Shown here: positions 7,663 to 15,880 of the stretch, one piece after another | How the letters are laid out: every line of letters starts with the position of its first letter | Numbering within the stretch: position 1 is the stretch's first letter | DNA from: Pseudomonadota bacterium | GTDB taxonomy: Bacteria > Pseudomonadota > Gammaproteobacteria > Xanthomonadales > Xanthomonadaceae | Assembly: GCA_023390905.1 (NCBI GenBank) | Contig: JAEWBY010000090.1 | Span: 1 to 64,000 of the forward strand | DNA length: 64,000 bases | Direction: 5' to 3' | Notes under the pieces: generated by a model | The model's input: only the letters and a program-made list of their open reading frames with translations | Databases searched by the model: none | Told to the model about the DNA's origin: nothing | Made by a program: the position numbers and the translations under genes

Positions 7663-8814
7663 ATGAAGAAGCACCTGATCCTGTTCGCGCCGCTGTTGCT
7701 CGCGGCGTGCGCCACCTCGACCGCACCACCGCCCGCCAGCGTCGTCGAGCCGCCGTCGTCCACCGCCGTCGATCGCGAACCGGACGAGCACGTCGAGAAG
7801 GATCCGCTGCTGAGCGAAGCACGCGTGCCGCATGTGGTGGTGGCCGAAGCCTTCGTGACGGCCAGCACGCCGGAAGAGAACGTCGATTCGCCCGCGAGCT
7901 GGCGTTCGCCGGACGGCGCGCGCTGGCTGATCGCCACCGCGAAGGCCACCGATCGCCTGGTGATCTACGACGGCGATACCGGCAGCAGCCTGCGCACCGC
8001 GTCCGGACCGGGCGCGGGCCTCGGCCAGATGCAGCGGCCCAACGGCATCGCTGTCATCGACGACGTGGTGCTGGTGGTGGAACGCGACAACCATCGCGTG
8101 CAGATGTTCCAGCTCCCGGACTTCACCCCGCTGCTCGTTTTCGGTGCGCAGGATCTGAAGCAGCCATATGGGCTGTGGGTACGTGCGCAGAAGGACAGCT
8201 ACGAAGTCATCGTCAGCGACAACTACATGTCGCCGCAGAACGAGGACCTGCCGCCGCCGTTGGCGCAACTGGGCGAGCGCTTCAAGCGCTATCGACTGCA
8301 TCGCGCGCCCGGCGGCTGGCAGGCGCGCCTGGTCGAGTCATTCGGCGATACCAGCGCGGCCGGTGCCATCCGTATCGCCGAATCGGTCTTCGGCGACGTG
8401 GCCAATGATCGCCTGCTGCTGGCCGAAGAAGACGTCGCCACCGGTACGCGCCTGCGCGAATACGGGCTCGATGGAACCTATCGCGGACGCGACGTCGGCG
8501 CGGATCTGTTCAAGGCGCAGGCCGAAGGCATGGCACTGGCGCAGTGCGCCGATGGCCGTGGCTACTGGATCGCCACCGATCAGTTCAAGGATCGCAGCGT
8601 GTTCCATGTGTTCGATCGCGTGACGCTGGAGCATCGTGGCGCGTTCACCGGCCGCAGGACCGCCAACACCGATGGCGTGTGGCTGGATCAGACCCCGAGC
8701 ACCCGCTTCCCGCAGGGCGTGTTCTATGCGGTCGATGATGATCAGGCCGTGGCTGCATTCGACTGGCGCGACATCGCGGCAGCGCTGAAGCTGCCGGCGT
8801 GCGCAACACGATGA
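7663..8814 (+). CDS. beta-propeller phytase-like lipoprotein (3-phytase)
   Basis: Lipoprotein of 383 residues. The signal peptide ends in the lipobox LLAAC (Cys17), so it is anchored in the membrane facing the periplasm or surface. The rest follows the beta-propeller phytase (BPP) pattern: VDSPASW near the first blade, ERDNHRVQMF, AEEDVATG, EGMALAQCADGRGYWIATDQ and a C-terminal TDGVWLDQ...FPQGVFYAVDD. These acidic loops bind calcium and phosphate in the family, which releases phosphate from phytate. The start is the ATG behind GGGGAG at 7655-7660. The stop overlaps the next gene (ATGA). The divergence from a TonB receptor and the phosphatase genes downstream support an organic-phosphate role. 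Confidence 0.85.
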   Translation: MKKHLILFAPLLLAACATSTAPPPASVVEPPSSTAVDREPDEHVEKDPLLSEARVPHVVVAEAFVTASTPEENVDSPASWRSPDGARWLIATAKATDRLVIYDGDTGSSLRTASGPGAGLGQMQRPNGIAVIDDVVLVVERDNHRVQMFQLPDFTPLLVFGAQDLKQPYGLWVRAQKDSYEVIVSDNYMSPQNEDLPPPLAQLGERFKRYRLHRAPGGWQARLVESFGDTSAAGAIRIAESVFGDVANDRLLLAEEDVATGTRLREYGLDGTYRGRDVGADLFKAQAEGMALAQCADGRGYWIATDQFKDRSVFHVFDRVTLEHRGAFTGRRTANTDGVWLDQTPSTRFPQGVFYAVDDDQAVAAFDWRDIAAALKLPACATR

Positions 8815-10193
8815 AGCGCTGCCTGATGCGTTTGCATGCGCTTGCGTGGCTGTTGATCGTCTGCCTGCCGACAGCGGCGCAGGAACCAGCCGCGCGTGAG
8901 CCCGAGCCGAATACGCGCGTGCCGAAGGGCGTGGTTCATCATGCGCCGACCGGCTTTCCCGATCGCATCGTCGCCTCGCCCCTGCAGGACGCGGCCCGGG
9001 GTTTCGCGGTCGCCTGGCGCACCGATGCCACGGTCCATGCACCGCGGGTCGAAATCGTGATCGCCGGGGATTCGCCCGACATGGGCACGCCGCGCTCGCT
9101 CCGCGCGGTGACGCGATCGCTGTCGACGGAGAACGGGCTGGCGCATCATCACCATGCGCGCATCGAAGGTCTGAGCCCGGACACGCTGTATGCCTGGCGC
9201 GTCGAGGGCGATCGCACGTGGAGCGCTTGGCACCACACGCGCACGGCCGCCGCTGCCGGTGAACCGCTGACGCTGCTGTATTTCGGCGACACGCAGAACA
9301 AGAACGCCAGCCTGACCACGCGCGTCATCCGCGAAGCGATGCGCCACGCGCCGGACGCCCGGCTTGCGCTGTATGCCGGGGATCTGGTCAGCGGCGGCGA
9401 CGGCGAGGACGACAACGAATGGGCCGAATGGTTCGAAGCCAACGGTGCGCTGCCGACTTCCATGGTGGTCGCGCCTGCGGCGGGCAACCACGAGTACTTC
9501 GAGGAATTCGAGGACACGCCGCAGGAACGCCGCGTGCTGGGCGCGCATTGGCCAGTGCAGTTCGCGCTGCCGGACAATGGCGTGGCGCAGGCCCGACGCA
9601 CGACGTACTGGTTCGATTACCAGGACGTGCGCGTGGTGGTGATTGACGGCACCTCCGCGCTGGATCTCGGCACGGCCCGCGCGCAGGCGGCGTGGCTGGA
9701 TGGCGTGCTGAAGGACAGTCCGCGCCGCTGGAACATCGTGCTGACCCATCAGCCGTTCTTCTCGCCGCGTGAAGGACGCGACAACGCACTGCTGCGCAAA
9801 CACCTGCTGCCCGTCATCCGCAAGCACCGCGTCGATCTGGTGCTGCAGGGGCACGATCACGTCTACGGGCGCAGGCAGGCCGAAGGCGAGCCACTGCCCG
9901 TCTTCGTGGTGTCGGTGGCCGGTGCCAAGCAATACCGTCTGTCCAGCCAGGCGCGCCGCACGATGGCGCCGGTCGCCGAGGACACGCAGTTGTTCCAGGT
10001 GCTGCGGCTGGACGGCGATCGCCTGCGCTACGAATCGCGCACCGCCACGGGCCGTCTGTACGATGCGTTCGAGCTGGTGGATGAAGGCGAGGGCGGCAGG
10101 CGGCTGATCGATCGGCCCGAGGGCCGCATCGAAGAACGCAACTGCACGCGCGCGGCAACGCTGAAAGGTCGCGCGGATCGCTGCTGGGAATGA
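8811..10193 (+). CDS. secreted metallophosphoesterase, purple acid phosphatase-like
   Basis: Protein of 460 residues with a signal peptide (about 1-24, ending TAAQ), a fibronectin-like N-terminal domain (about 40-145) and a calcineurin-like phosphoesterase domain. The five metal motifs are present in order: GDTQ (about 160), GDLV (190), GNHE (226), THQP (313) and GHDHVYGR (348). The domain order is that of purple acid phosphatases, although the iron-ligating Tyr motif is not typical, so it is best called PAP-like. The ATG overlaps the stop of the phytase gene. It would release phosphate from esters in the periplasm, completing phytate breakdown. The substrate is inferred from the operon. Confidence 0.87.
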   Translation: MKRCLMRLHALAWLLIVCLPTAAQEPAAREPEPNTRVPKGVVHHAPTGFPDRIVASPLQDAARGFAVAWRTDATVHAPRVEIVIAGDSPDMGTPRSLRAVTRSLSTENGLAHHHHARIEGLSPDTLYAWRVEGDRTWSAWHHTRTAAAAGEPLTLLYFGDTQNKNASLTTRVIREAMRHAPDARLALYAGDLVSGGDGEDDNEWAEWFEANGALPTSMVVAPAAGNHEYFEEFEDTPQERRVLGAHWPVQFALPDNGVAQARRTTYWFDYQDVRVVVIDGTSALDLGTARAQAAWLDGVLKDSPRRWNIVLTHQPFFSPREGRDNALLRKHLLPVIRKHRVDLVLQGHDHVYGRRQAEGEPLPVFVVSVAGAKQYRLSSQARRTMAPVAEDTQLFQVLRLDGDRLRYESRTATGRLYDAFELVDEGEGGRRLIDRPEGRIEERNCTRAATLKGRADRCWE

Positions 10194-10251
10194 GTGGCCT
10201 CGCGCGCGGATTGACGATCGAAGATGGGGCTCGAGCCCTGCGGGAGCGGCG

Positions 10252-10854
10252 ATGAAGTTGAAACGCGCATGGGGACTGATGGTCATGTTGTCCGCCGCAG
10301 GCGCGCTGGGCGCGGTCGAACCTTCGATTCGCCATCCCTTCCGGGCGGCGCAGCCGGCCAACGTGCCGGCGGAGGCGATGCTCGCGGTGGAGATTCCGGC
10401 GGGCAGTTCCATCAAGTACGAGATCAATGATGACGGGCTGGTCTTTGTTGATCGATTCCAGTCCATGCCGGTGGTCTGGCCGGCGAATTATGGATCCCTG
10501 CCGCGCACGCGGGCGGGTGATGGCGATCCGCTGGATGCACTGGTGCTGACGCGCGAGCCGTTGCATCCGGGAGTGCTGATCCGCTTCCGGCCGATCGGCG
10601 TGCTGCGCATGATCGATGACGGCAGGGGCGACGAAAAAATCATCGGAGTGCCGAGCGATGCAATCGATCCGACATACGCCCGCATCCGCGATCTGGAGGA
10701 TCTGCCCGCAATCGAGCGCGATCGCATCGAGGCGTTTTTCCGCGTCTACAAGGAACTTCCGAAAGGCCGCAACCCGGTGCGCTTGAATGGCTATGGCAAC
10801 GCCGCCGAAGCCCGCGAACTGATCCGGATGTCGATGCAGCGTTTCGCCGACTAG
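10252..10854 (+). CDS. exported inorganic pyrophosphatase (family I)
   Basis: Family I pyrophosphatase of 200 residues that splits pyrophosphate into two phosphates. Catalytic features are present: IKYEI, the PANYGSLP segment and the metal-binding motif DGDPLD (Asp90, Asp92, Asp95), then the Lys-rich FFRVYKELPKG segment. Unlike the housekeeping Ppa, it carries an N-terminal signal peptide (MKLKRAW..., hydrophobic to ALGAVE, about residues 1-21), so it is probably periplasmic. It follows the phytase and phosphoesterase genes after a 58-base gap and is plausibly the last gene of that operon. GGGAGCG precedes the ATG. Confidence 0.88.
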   Translation: MKLKRAWGLMVMLSAAGALGAVEPSIRHPFRAAQPANVPAEAMLAVEIPAGSSIKYEINDDGLVFVDRFQSMPVVWPANYGSLPRTRAGDGDPLDALVLTREPLHPGVLIRFRPIGVLRMIDDGRGDEKIIGVPSDAIDPTYARIRDLEDLPAIERDRIEAFFRVYKELPKGRNPVRLNGYGNAAEARELIRMSMQRFAD

Positions 10855-10861
10855 CCCGCGC

Positions 10862-10893
10862 AAAAAAAAGCCGCGCGTCCTTCGACGCGCGGC
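10862..10893 (-). terminator. rho-independent terminator of the aminotransferase gene
   Basis: Perfect 10-bp stem GCCGCGCGTC / GACGCGCGGC with a CTTC loop. On the minus strand it is followed by eight T residues (A-run at 10862-10869). There is no T-run on the plus strand, so it mainly serves the minus-strand gene ending at 10928. Confidence 0.85.
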
Positions 10894-10927
10894 CTGGGGT
10901 TGCTGCACGCGGTTGCCGCCGTGCTTC

Positions 10928-12424
10928 TTACGCGGCTTCGGCGCGGTTGAGCCGCGGACCTTCGCGCAGTGCGCGGCCCACCATGTTCACCAGCAGATCC
11001 AGTTCGTCCGAGGCCATCGCGAAATGCGGGGTGAAGCGCAGCGAATTGGCGCCGCCGTGGATGACATTCAGGCCGTGGTGGCGCAGCCATTCTTCGGTCG
11101 AACCGGCGCCATAGCACTTGAATTCCGGCGACAGTTCGCAGGAGAACAGCAGGCCCGTCCCCTGCACCTGGGTGATCAGGCCGCCGAGTTCGCTCTTCAG
11201 CTTTTCCAGTTTCTCGATCGCTTCGCGGCCGCGCGCGCGGATGTTCTCGCGGATCTGCGGGGTGAGCTGTTGCAGCGTGGCGCAGGCCACGTCGAGCGCG
11301 CGCGGATTGGTGGTCATCGTGTTGCCGTACACGCCCTTGCGATACAGGCTCGCGGCGCGTTCGTTCACCGCCAGCACCGAGAGCGGATACTGCGCGGCGT
11401 TGAGCGCCTTGGAATAGGTCTCCATGTCCGGCGCTTCCAGCCCTTCGAAGCCGGGATAATCGACGATCGACAGCACGCCGTGCGCGCGCAGGCCGGCCTG
11501 GATCGAATCGACCAGGAACAGGCTGCCGTGTTCGCGGGTCAGTTCGCGCGCGGCGGCATAGAAGGCTGGCGGCACCGAACGCCCGGGATCGCCTTCGCCC
11601 ATCACCGGCTCCAGAAACACCGCCTCGATGAACCAGCCGTTGGCATCGGCATCGGCGAATGCGCGCTTCAGTGCTTCGGCGTCGTAGGGCTCGATCGCGA
11701 TCAGCGAATCCTCGCCACGATAGCTGGCCAGATGCTGCAGGTAGGTCTTGCGCGAGGAATCCGAATACAGCGCCGGACGCTCGGTACGACCGTGGAAACT
11801 GCCCTTGACCACCACGCGCTTGATCGTGCGGCCGGCGTGCGGAGCGCCCGGATCGGTCTGCAGCTTGGTGTTGATGTCGGCGATGCGCGCGGCCAGGCCC
11901 ACCGATTCGGAGCCCGAGTTCAGGCACAGGAAGCGCGCGAACGGGCAGCCGCCGCGGGTGTGGCCGATCTCGCCCCGCATCGCGCGGTCAAAGCGCAGTT
12001 GCGACAGGCTCGGCGTCATGATGTTGGCCATCACCTGCGGGCGGGCCATCGCCGCGAGCACCGCCTCCGGACTGTGGCCGAAGCCGAGCATGCCGTAGCC
12101 GCCGGCGTCGTACAGCACCGCGCCCTTCAGGGTCACGACCCACGGTCCGCGCGCGGCGAGCGCGATGTACGGGTTGACCGCGTCATCGGCGTAGAAATTG
12201 ACGAAGCCGGCCTGCACGGCGCGCAGTTGCGCCTCTTCGTCCAGATCCAGCAGTTCGGCGAACTCGTCCTTCAGGCGGCCATGTTCGGCGGCGGCGGCCT
12301 CGATGGCGGCGGCCAGATCCGGGTGTTGGCCGGCCAGTCGCGCCACGGTGGCGTCGTCCAGACCGGTGGTGAGGCGGGTACCGGCGTGGGCGCGCAGCGG
12401 GGCAAGCAGCTCGATCAGGGCCAT
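10928..12424 (-). CDS. class III PLP-dependent aminotransferase
   Basis: Cytosolic fold-type I aminotransferase of 498 residues (class III, aspartate-aminotransferase family in current naming). The PLP lysine is in TYSKALN, about Lys339. The cofactor pocket includes SGSESVG (phosphate loop), GSFHGRT and LFLVDSIQAG, where class III enzymes usually have DEVQ. TMTTNPRAL near the second subunit contact is typical. An N-terminal extension of about 85 residues precedes the usual FVNFYADDAVNPYI start of the fold. The ATG with GGAGA six bases before is preferred over one eight codons upstream. It diverges from an Lrp-type regulator, which suggests an amino-acid substrate. The actual substrate is unknown. 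Confidence 0.85.
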   Translation of the reverse strand: MALIELLAPLRAHAGTRLTTGLDDATVARLAGQHPDLAAAIEAAAAEHGRLKDEFAELLDLDEEAQLRAVQAGFVNFYADDAVNPYIALAARGPWVVTLKGAVLYDAGGYGMLGFGHSPEAVLAAMARPQVMANIMTPSLSQLRFDRAMRGEIGHTRGGCPFARFLCLNSGSESVGLAARIADINTKLQTDPGAPHAGRTIKRVVVKGSFHGRTERPALYSDSSRKTYLQHLASYRGEDSLIAIEPYDAEALKRAFADADANGWFIEAVFLEPVMGEGDPGRSVPPAFYAAARELTREHGSLFLVDSIQAGLRAHGVLSIVDYPGFEGLEAPDMETYSKALNAAQYPLSVLAVNERAASLYRKGVYGNTMTTNPRALDVACATLQQLTPQIRENIRARGREAIEKLEKLKSELGGLITQVQGTGLLFSCELSPEFKCYGAGSTEEWLRHHGLNVIHGGANSLRFTPHFAMASDELDLLVNMVGRALREGPRLNRAEAA

Positions 12425-12454
12425 GGGCGTTCTCCAGAATGACGGCAATCCCTT

Positions 12455-12529
12455 ATTATGTGAATTAATTCGTCGTTTGACAGATATAATCTGCGCAATC
12501 GATGCCCTTTTTTCGTCGAAACGACGAAT
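12455..12529. promoter_or_regulatory. Lrp-type operator and divergent promoter
   Basis: A perfect dyad TTCGTCG-AAA-CGACGAA occupies 12512-12528, just before the regulator's ATG. One further copy of the arm, ATTCGTCGTTT (12468-12478), is the exact inverse of AAACGACGAAT (12519-12529). On the minus strand, CTGTCA (12478-12483) and CATAAT (12455-12460) are spaced 17 bp and form a likely promoter for the aminotransferase, with the upstream arm between them. TATAAT at 12485-12490 may serve the plus strand. Binding of the adjacent regulator is inferred. Confidence 0.65.
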
Positions 12530-12541
12530 GGCCAGTCACGA

Positions 12542-12973
12542 ATGAAGATTTCCACCACGGACGAACTGCTGTTGTCGCTGCTGCGGGAGAACGCGCGCGC
12601 CTCGACCGCACAGATCGCGCGCCGGCTCAACCTCTCGCGCACCACCGTGCAGAGCCGCATCGAGCGGCTGGAGCGCGGAGGCGTCATCAGCGGCTACACC
12701 GTGCGCGTGCGCGACGACTTCGAGCGCGGCCACATCCGCGCGCACATCATGATCACGGTGCACCCGAAGCAGGCGACCACCGTCGTGGCCGCCCTGCGCG
12801 CCATGCCAGAACTGCGGCTGCTGCATTCGGTCAGTGGCGCCTACGATCTGATCGCGGTGGGCGTGGTCCCCACGGTGGATGCGATGGATCAACTGACCGA
12901 TCGCATCGGCGCGATGGAAGGCGTCGAGCGCACGACCTCCTCGATCGTGCTGTCGACGAAGTTCGAGCGCTGA
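12542..12973 (+). CDS. Lrp/AsnC family transcriptional regulator
   Basis: Regulator of 143 residues, the typical Lrp/AsnC size. It has an N-terminal winged helix-turn-helix (about residues 5-60, STAQIARRLNLSRTTVQSRIERL) and a C-terminal RAM ligand-binding domain (about 68-140, with LLHSVSGAYDLIAVG, the effector-binding strand). It most likely controls the divergent aminotransferase and itself through the dyad between them. In this family the effector is usually an amino acid. The ATG at 12542 is the only sensible start, lying 13 bases after the operator dyad. The 3' end is followed by a heptamer repeat region. Confidence 0.92.
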   Translation: MKISTTDELLLSLLRENARASTAQIARRLNLSRTTVQSRIERLERGGVISGYTVRVRDDFERGHIRAHIMITVHPKQATTVVAALRAMPELRLLHSVSGAYDLIAVGVVPTVDAMDQLTDRIGAMEGVERTTSSIVLSTKFER

Positions 12974-12977
12974 GGGC

Positions 12978-13124
12978 CGGGATTCGGGAATCGGGAATTG
13001 CAAAGGCAGCATTTCTGCCCGCGTACCGTTGGGTGGACCGATACGATCCCGCTTCCAGTCAAATCCCGACGCCCGAATCCGCGACCCCCCGAATCCCTAA
13101 TCCGTCTCCCGTCTCCCGTCTCCC
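12978..13124. repeat. inverted pair of 7-bp repeat arrays
   Basis: Plus-strand heptamers CGGGATT, CGGGAAT, CGGGAAT lie at 12978-12998. Minus-strand copies face them at 13062-13124 (on the plus strand read as GAATCC- and TCTCCCG-type units, with three in-phase GTCTCCC at 13104-13124). The two arrays can fold on each other around a 60-base centre. They fill the gap between the Lrp gene and queA. Confidence 0.75.
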
Positions 13125-13127
13125 AGC

Positions 13128-14198
13128 GTGAAAAAAACCGACTTCCATTTCGATCTTCCCGATGACCTGATCGCGCAGGCGCCGTTGCCGGAGCGTTCGG
13201 CCAGCCGCCTGCTGGTGGTGCCGCCGGGCGAGGGCCCCTTCGTCGATCGGCACGTGCGCGATCTGATCGAATGGCTGCGGCCCGGCGATCTGCTGGTGTT
13301 CAACGACACGCGGGTGATCCCGGCGCGCCTGTTCGGCCAGAAGGCCAGCGGCGGGCGCGTGGAAATCCTGATCGAGCGCCTGCTGCCGGAAAACATCGCG
13401 CGCGTGCAGATCGGCGCGAGCAAGGCGCCGAGGCCGGGCGGACGCATCACGCTCGATGCCGGCGGCGAAGCCGAGGTGCTGGATCGCGAGGGCGAGTTCT
13501 ACACGCTGCGTTTCGATGTGCCTGGCGCGCTGGAATCCTGGCTGTTGCAGGCCGGGCGCCTGCCGCTGCCGCCGTACATCCAGCGCGAAGCCGGGCGTGA
13601 TGACGACGAACGCTACCAGACCGTGTTCGCGCGTGAACTCGGTGCGGTCGCCGCACCCACCGCCGGCCTGCATTTCGATGAGGCGCTGCTGCGGCAGCTC
13701 GGCGAGCATGGCGTCGAATTCGGCCATGTCACCCTGCATGTCGGCGCGGGCACCTTCCAGCCGGTACGCGTGGATGACGTGCGCGAACATCGCATGCACA
13801 GCGAATGGCTCAACGTCGGTGCCGCGCTGATTGAACGCATCCACGCCACCCGCGCGCGCGGCGGCCGCGTGGTCGCGGTCGGCACGACGGTCGTGCGTGC
13901 GCTGGAATCGGCGATGCGCGATGGGCAGTTGCAACCGTTCGCGGGCGAGACGCGGATCTTCATTTTCCCCGGTTACCGCATCCGTAGCGTCGATGCGCTG
14001 ATCACCAACTTCCATCTGCCCGAGAGCACGCTGCTGATGCTGGTGTCGGCCTTTGCCGGCAAGGCGCGCATCTTCGCCGCCTACGAGCACGCGGTGCGGC
14101 AGCGCTACCGCTTCTTTTCCTATGGTGACGCGATGTTGCTGTTTCCCGCCCACGCCGATGAGGCGTCGATGCATGACGTGACCGGGGGAGCCGCATGA
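13128..14198 (+). CDS. queA: tRNA preQ1(34) S-adenosylmethionine ribosyltransferase-isomerase
   Basis: QueA moves the ribosyl part of S-adenosylmethionine onto preQ1 at the wobble position of tRNA, giving epoxyqueuosine. The 356 residues match the family. The N-terminus (KTDFHFDLPDDLIAQ.PLPERSASRLL) and VFNDTRVIPARLFG are diagnostic, with AAPTAGLHF and HVGAGTFQPVR in the core and TNFHLPESTLLMLVSAFAG near the C-terminus. It starts at GTG in a position that fits homologues. Its stop overlaps the tgt start (ATGA), and the two enzymes act in consecutive steps. Confidence 0.97.
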   Translation: MKKTDFHFDLPDDLIAQAPLPERSASRLLVVPPGEGPFVDRHVRDLIEWLRPGDLLVFNDTRVIPARLFGQKASGGRVEILIERLLPENIARVQIGASKAPRPGGRITLDAGGEAEVLDREGEFYTLRFDVPGALESWLLQAGRLPLPPYIQREAGRDDDERYQTVFARELGAVAAPTAGLHFDEALLRQLGEHGVEFGHVTLHVGAGTFQPVRVDDVREHRMHSEWLNVGAALIERIHATRARGGRVVAVGTTVVRALESAMRDGQLQPFAGETRIFIFPGYRIRSVDALITNFHLPESTLLMLVSAFAGKARIFAAYEHAVRQRYRFFSYGDAMLLFPAHADEASMHDVTGGAA

Positions 14199-15316
14199 GC
14201 CGCCTGTCCTTCCAGTTGCACAAGACCGATGGCGTCGCGCGTCGCGGCCGACTGACCTTTCCGCGCGGCACGGTGGAGACGCCGGCGTTCATGCCGGTCG
14301 GCACCTATGGATCGGTGAAGGGCATCCTGCCCGAGCACACCGAGGCGCTGGGTGCGGAGATCATCCTCGGCAACACGTTCCACCTGTATCTGCGGCCGGG
14401 CCTGGAGGTGATCGAACGGCACGGCGGCCTGCATGGTTTCGCGCGCTGGAAAAAGCCGATCCTCACCGATTCGGGCGGCTTCCAGGTGTTCTCGCTCGCG
14501 CATCGCCGCAAGATCACCGAGCAGGGCGTGACGTTCGCCTCGCCGGTGGATGGCAGCAAGGTCTTCCTCGGGCCGGAGGAAAGCATGCGCATCCAGAAGG
14601 TGCTCGATTCGGACATCGTGATGATCTTCGACGAATGCACGCCGTATCCGGCGACCGAGCCGGTGGCGCGCGCATCGATGGAACTGAGCCTGCGCTGGGC
14701 CGAGCGCAGCAAGCGCGCGCACGAAGGCAACGATGCGGCGCTGTTCGGCATCGTGCAGGGCGGGGTGCACGAGCCGCTGCGCGAGCGCTCGGCCTCGGCG
14801 TTGCAGGCGATCGGTTTCGATGGTTATGCGATCGGCGGCCTGGCGGTCGGAGAACCGGAACACGAGCGCAACCGCATCCTCGAACACATGCACCCGCTGC
14901 TGCCGCAGGATCGGCCGCGCTATCTGATGGGCGTCGGACGGCCGGAGGATCTGGTCGAAGCAGTGGCGCGTGGCGTGGACATGTTCGATTGCGTGATGCC
15001 GACCCGCAACGCGCGCAACGGGCACTACTTCACCTCGTTCGGCACGGTGCGGATCCGCAACGCCAAGTACGAACAGGACCTGCAGCCGATCGAGCCGGGC
15101 TGCGGTTGCTACGCCTGCACCGGCGGCTTCACCCGCGCCTACCTGCGCCATCTGGATCGCTGCAATGAAATGCTGGCGCCGATGCTCGGCACGCTGCACA
15201 ACCTCTGGTACTACGAAAAGCTGATGGCCGACATCCGGCGCGCCATCGAGCAGGACCGTTTCGCCGATTTCCGCGCCGGCTTCTACGCGGCCCGGGGCGT
15301 GGACGCGCCGGCCTGA
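14195..15316 (+). CDS. tgt: queuine tRNA-ribosyltransferase (tRNA-guanine transglycosylase)
   Basis: Tgt exchanges guanine at position 34 of GUN tRNAs for preQ1. The protein has 373 residues. LTDSGGFQVFS contains the substrate-contacting Asp, FDCVMPTRNARNG carries the catalytic nucleophile Asp, and the zinc site is built by CGCYAC...GGFTRAYLRHL and a following His. It overlaps queA by four bases. Together with a YhhQ-type precursor transporter at 43.3 kb the window holds both late queuosine synthesis and precursor uptake. Confidence 0.98.
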   Translation: MSRLSFQLHKTDGVARRGRLTFPRGTVETPAFMPVGTYGSVKGILPEHTEALGAEIILGNTFHLYLRPGLEVIERHGGLHGFARWKKPILTDSGGFQVFSLAHRRKITEQGVTFASPVDGSKVFLGPEESMRIQKVLDSDIVMIFDECTPYPATEPVARASMELSLRWAERSKRAHEGNDAALFGIVQGGVHEPLRERSASALQAIGFDGYAIGGLAVGEPEHERNRILEHMHPLLPQDRPRYLMGVGRPEDLVEAVARGVDMFDCVMPTRNARNGHYFTSFGTVRIRNAKYEQDLQPIEPGCGCYACTGGFTRAYLRHLDRCNEMLAPMLGTLHNLWYYEKLMADIRRAIEQDRFADFRAGFYAARGVDAPA

Positions 15317-15480
15317 ACGAGGCGGCGCGGGAGCGGAATCCTCCTGACCGCGGAACCTTTGACCGCCGCGGCGGTCTTCACACCGCCATGTCCGCCCACG
15401 CCACCGGCCGGCGGCCGGGACGGCGAACACTCACGCATGGCATAATTCCCGGCTGCTTACGTATCAGGACGGATAACTCC

Positions 15481-15825
15481 ATGAATCTGCTCGATTTTCT
15501 CATCGCTCCGGCGCACGCCCAGGCGGCCGGCGCTCCTGCCCAGGGTGGCATGGGTAGTTTCGGCCTGCTGATGCCGATCATCCTGATCGCCATCATGTAC
15601 TTCCTGATGATCCGCCCGCAGATGAAGCGTGCGAAGGAACACCGCACGATGCTCGACAAGCTCTCGCGCGGCGACGAAGTCATCACCACCGGCGGCATCG
15701 CCGGCACCGTGGCCGATATCGGCGACAACTTCGTCACCATCGAAATCGCCGACAACGTGCGCGTGCGCGTGCAGAAGACGGCGGTGGGCAACGTGCTGCC
15801 GAAGGGCACGCTGAAGTCCGCCTGA
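15481..15825 (+). CDS. yajC: preprotein translocase subunit YajC
   Basis: YajC is the small membrane partner of SecDF. The 114-residue protein has one membrane helix (about residues 25-45, FGLLMPIILIAIMYFLMI), followed by RPQMKRAKEH and a C-terminal beta-rich domain with GDEVITTGGIAGTV. The ATG with MNLLDFLIAPAHAQ is preferred. A frame open further upstream adds unlikely residues. The 164-base gap after tgt holds a CATAAT box near 15440, so an internal promoter is possible. Confidence 0.96.
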   Translation: MNLLDFLIAPAHAQAAGAPAQGGMGSFGLLMPIILIAIMYFLMIRPQMKRAKEHRTMLDKLSRGDEVITTGGIAGTVADIGDNFVTIEIADNVRVRVQKTAVGNVLPKGTLKSA

Positions 15826-15880
15826 TTCCTTTCTCCCACTGCTGAGCGTGCGCCCGCAAGGGCGCGCGCGGGTTGCCGCA

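Noticed and set aside
15436..15445. CATAAT box upstream of yajC as a promoter
   Set aside because: No -35 element at the proper spacing, so it is mentioned only as a possibility.
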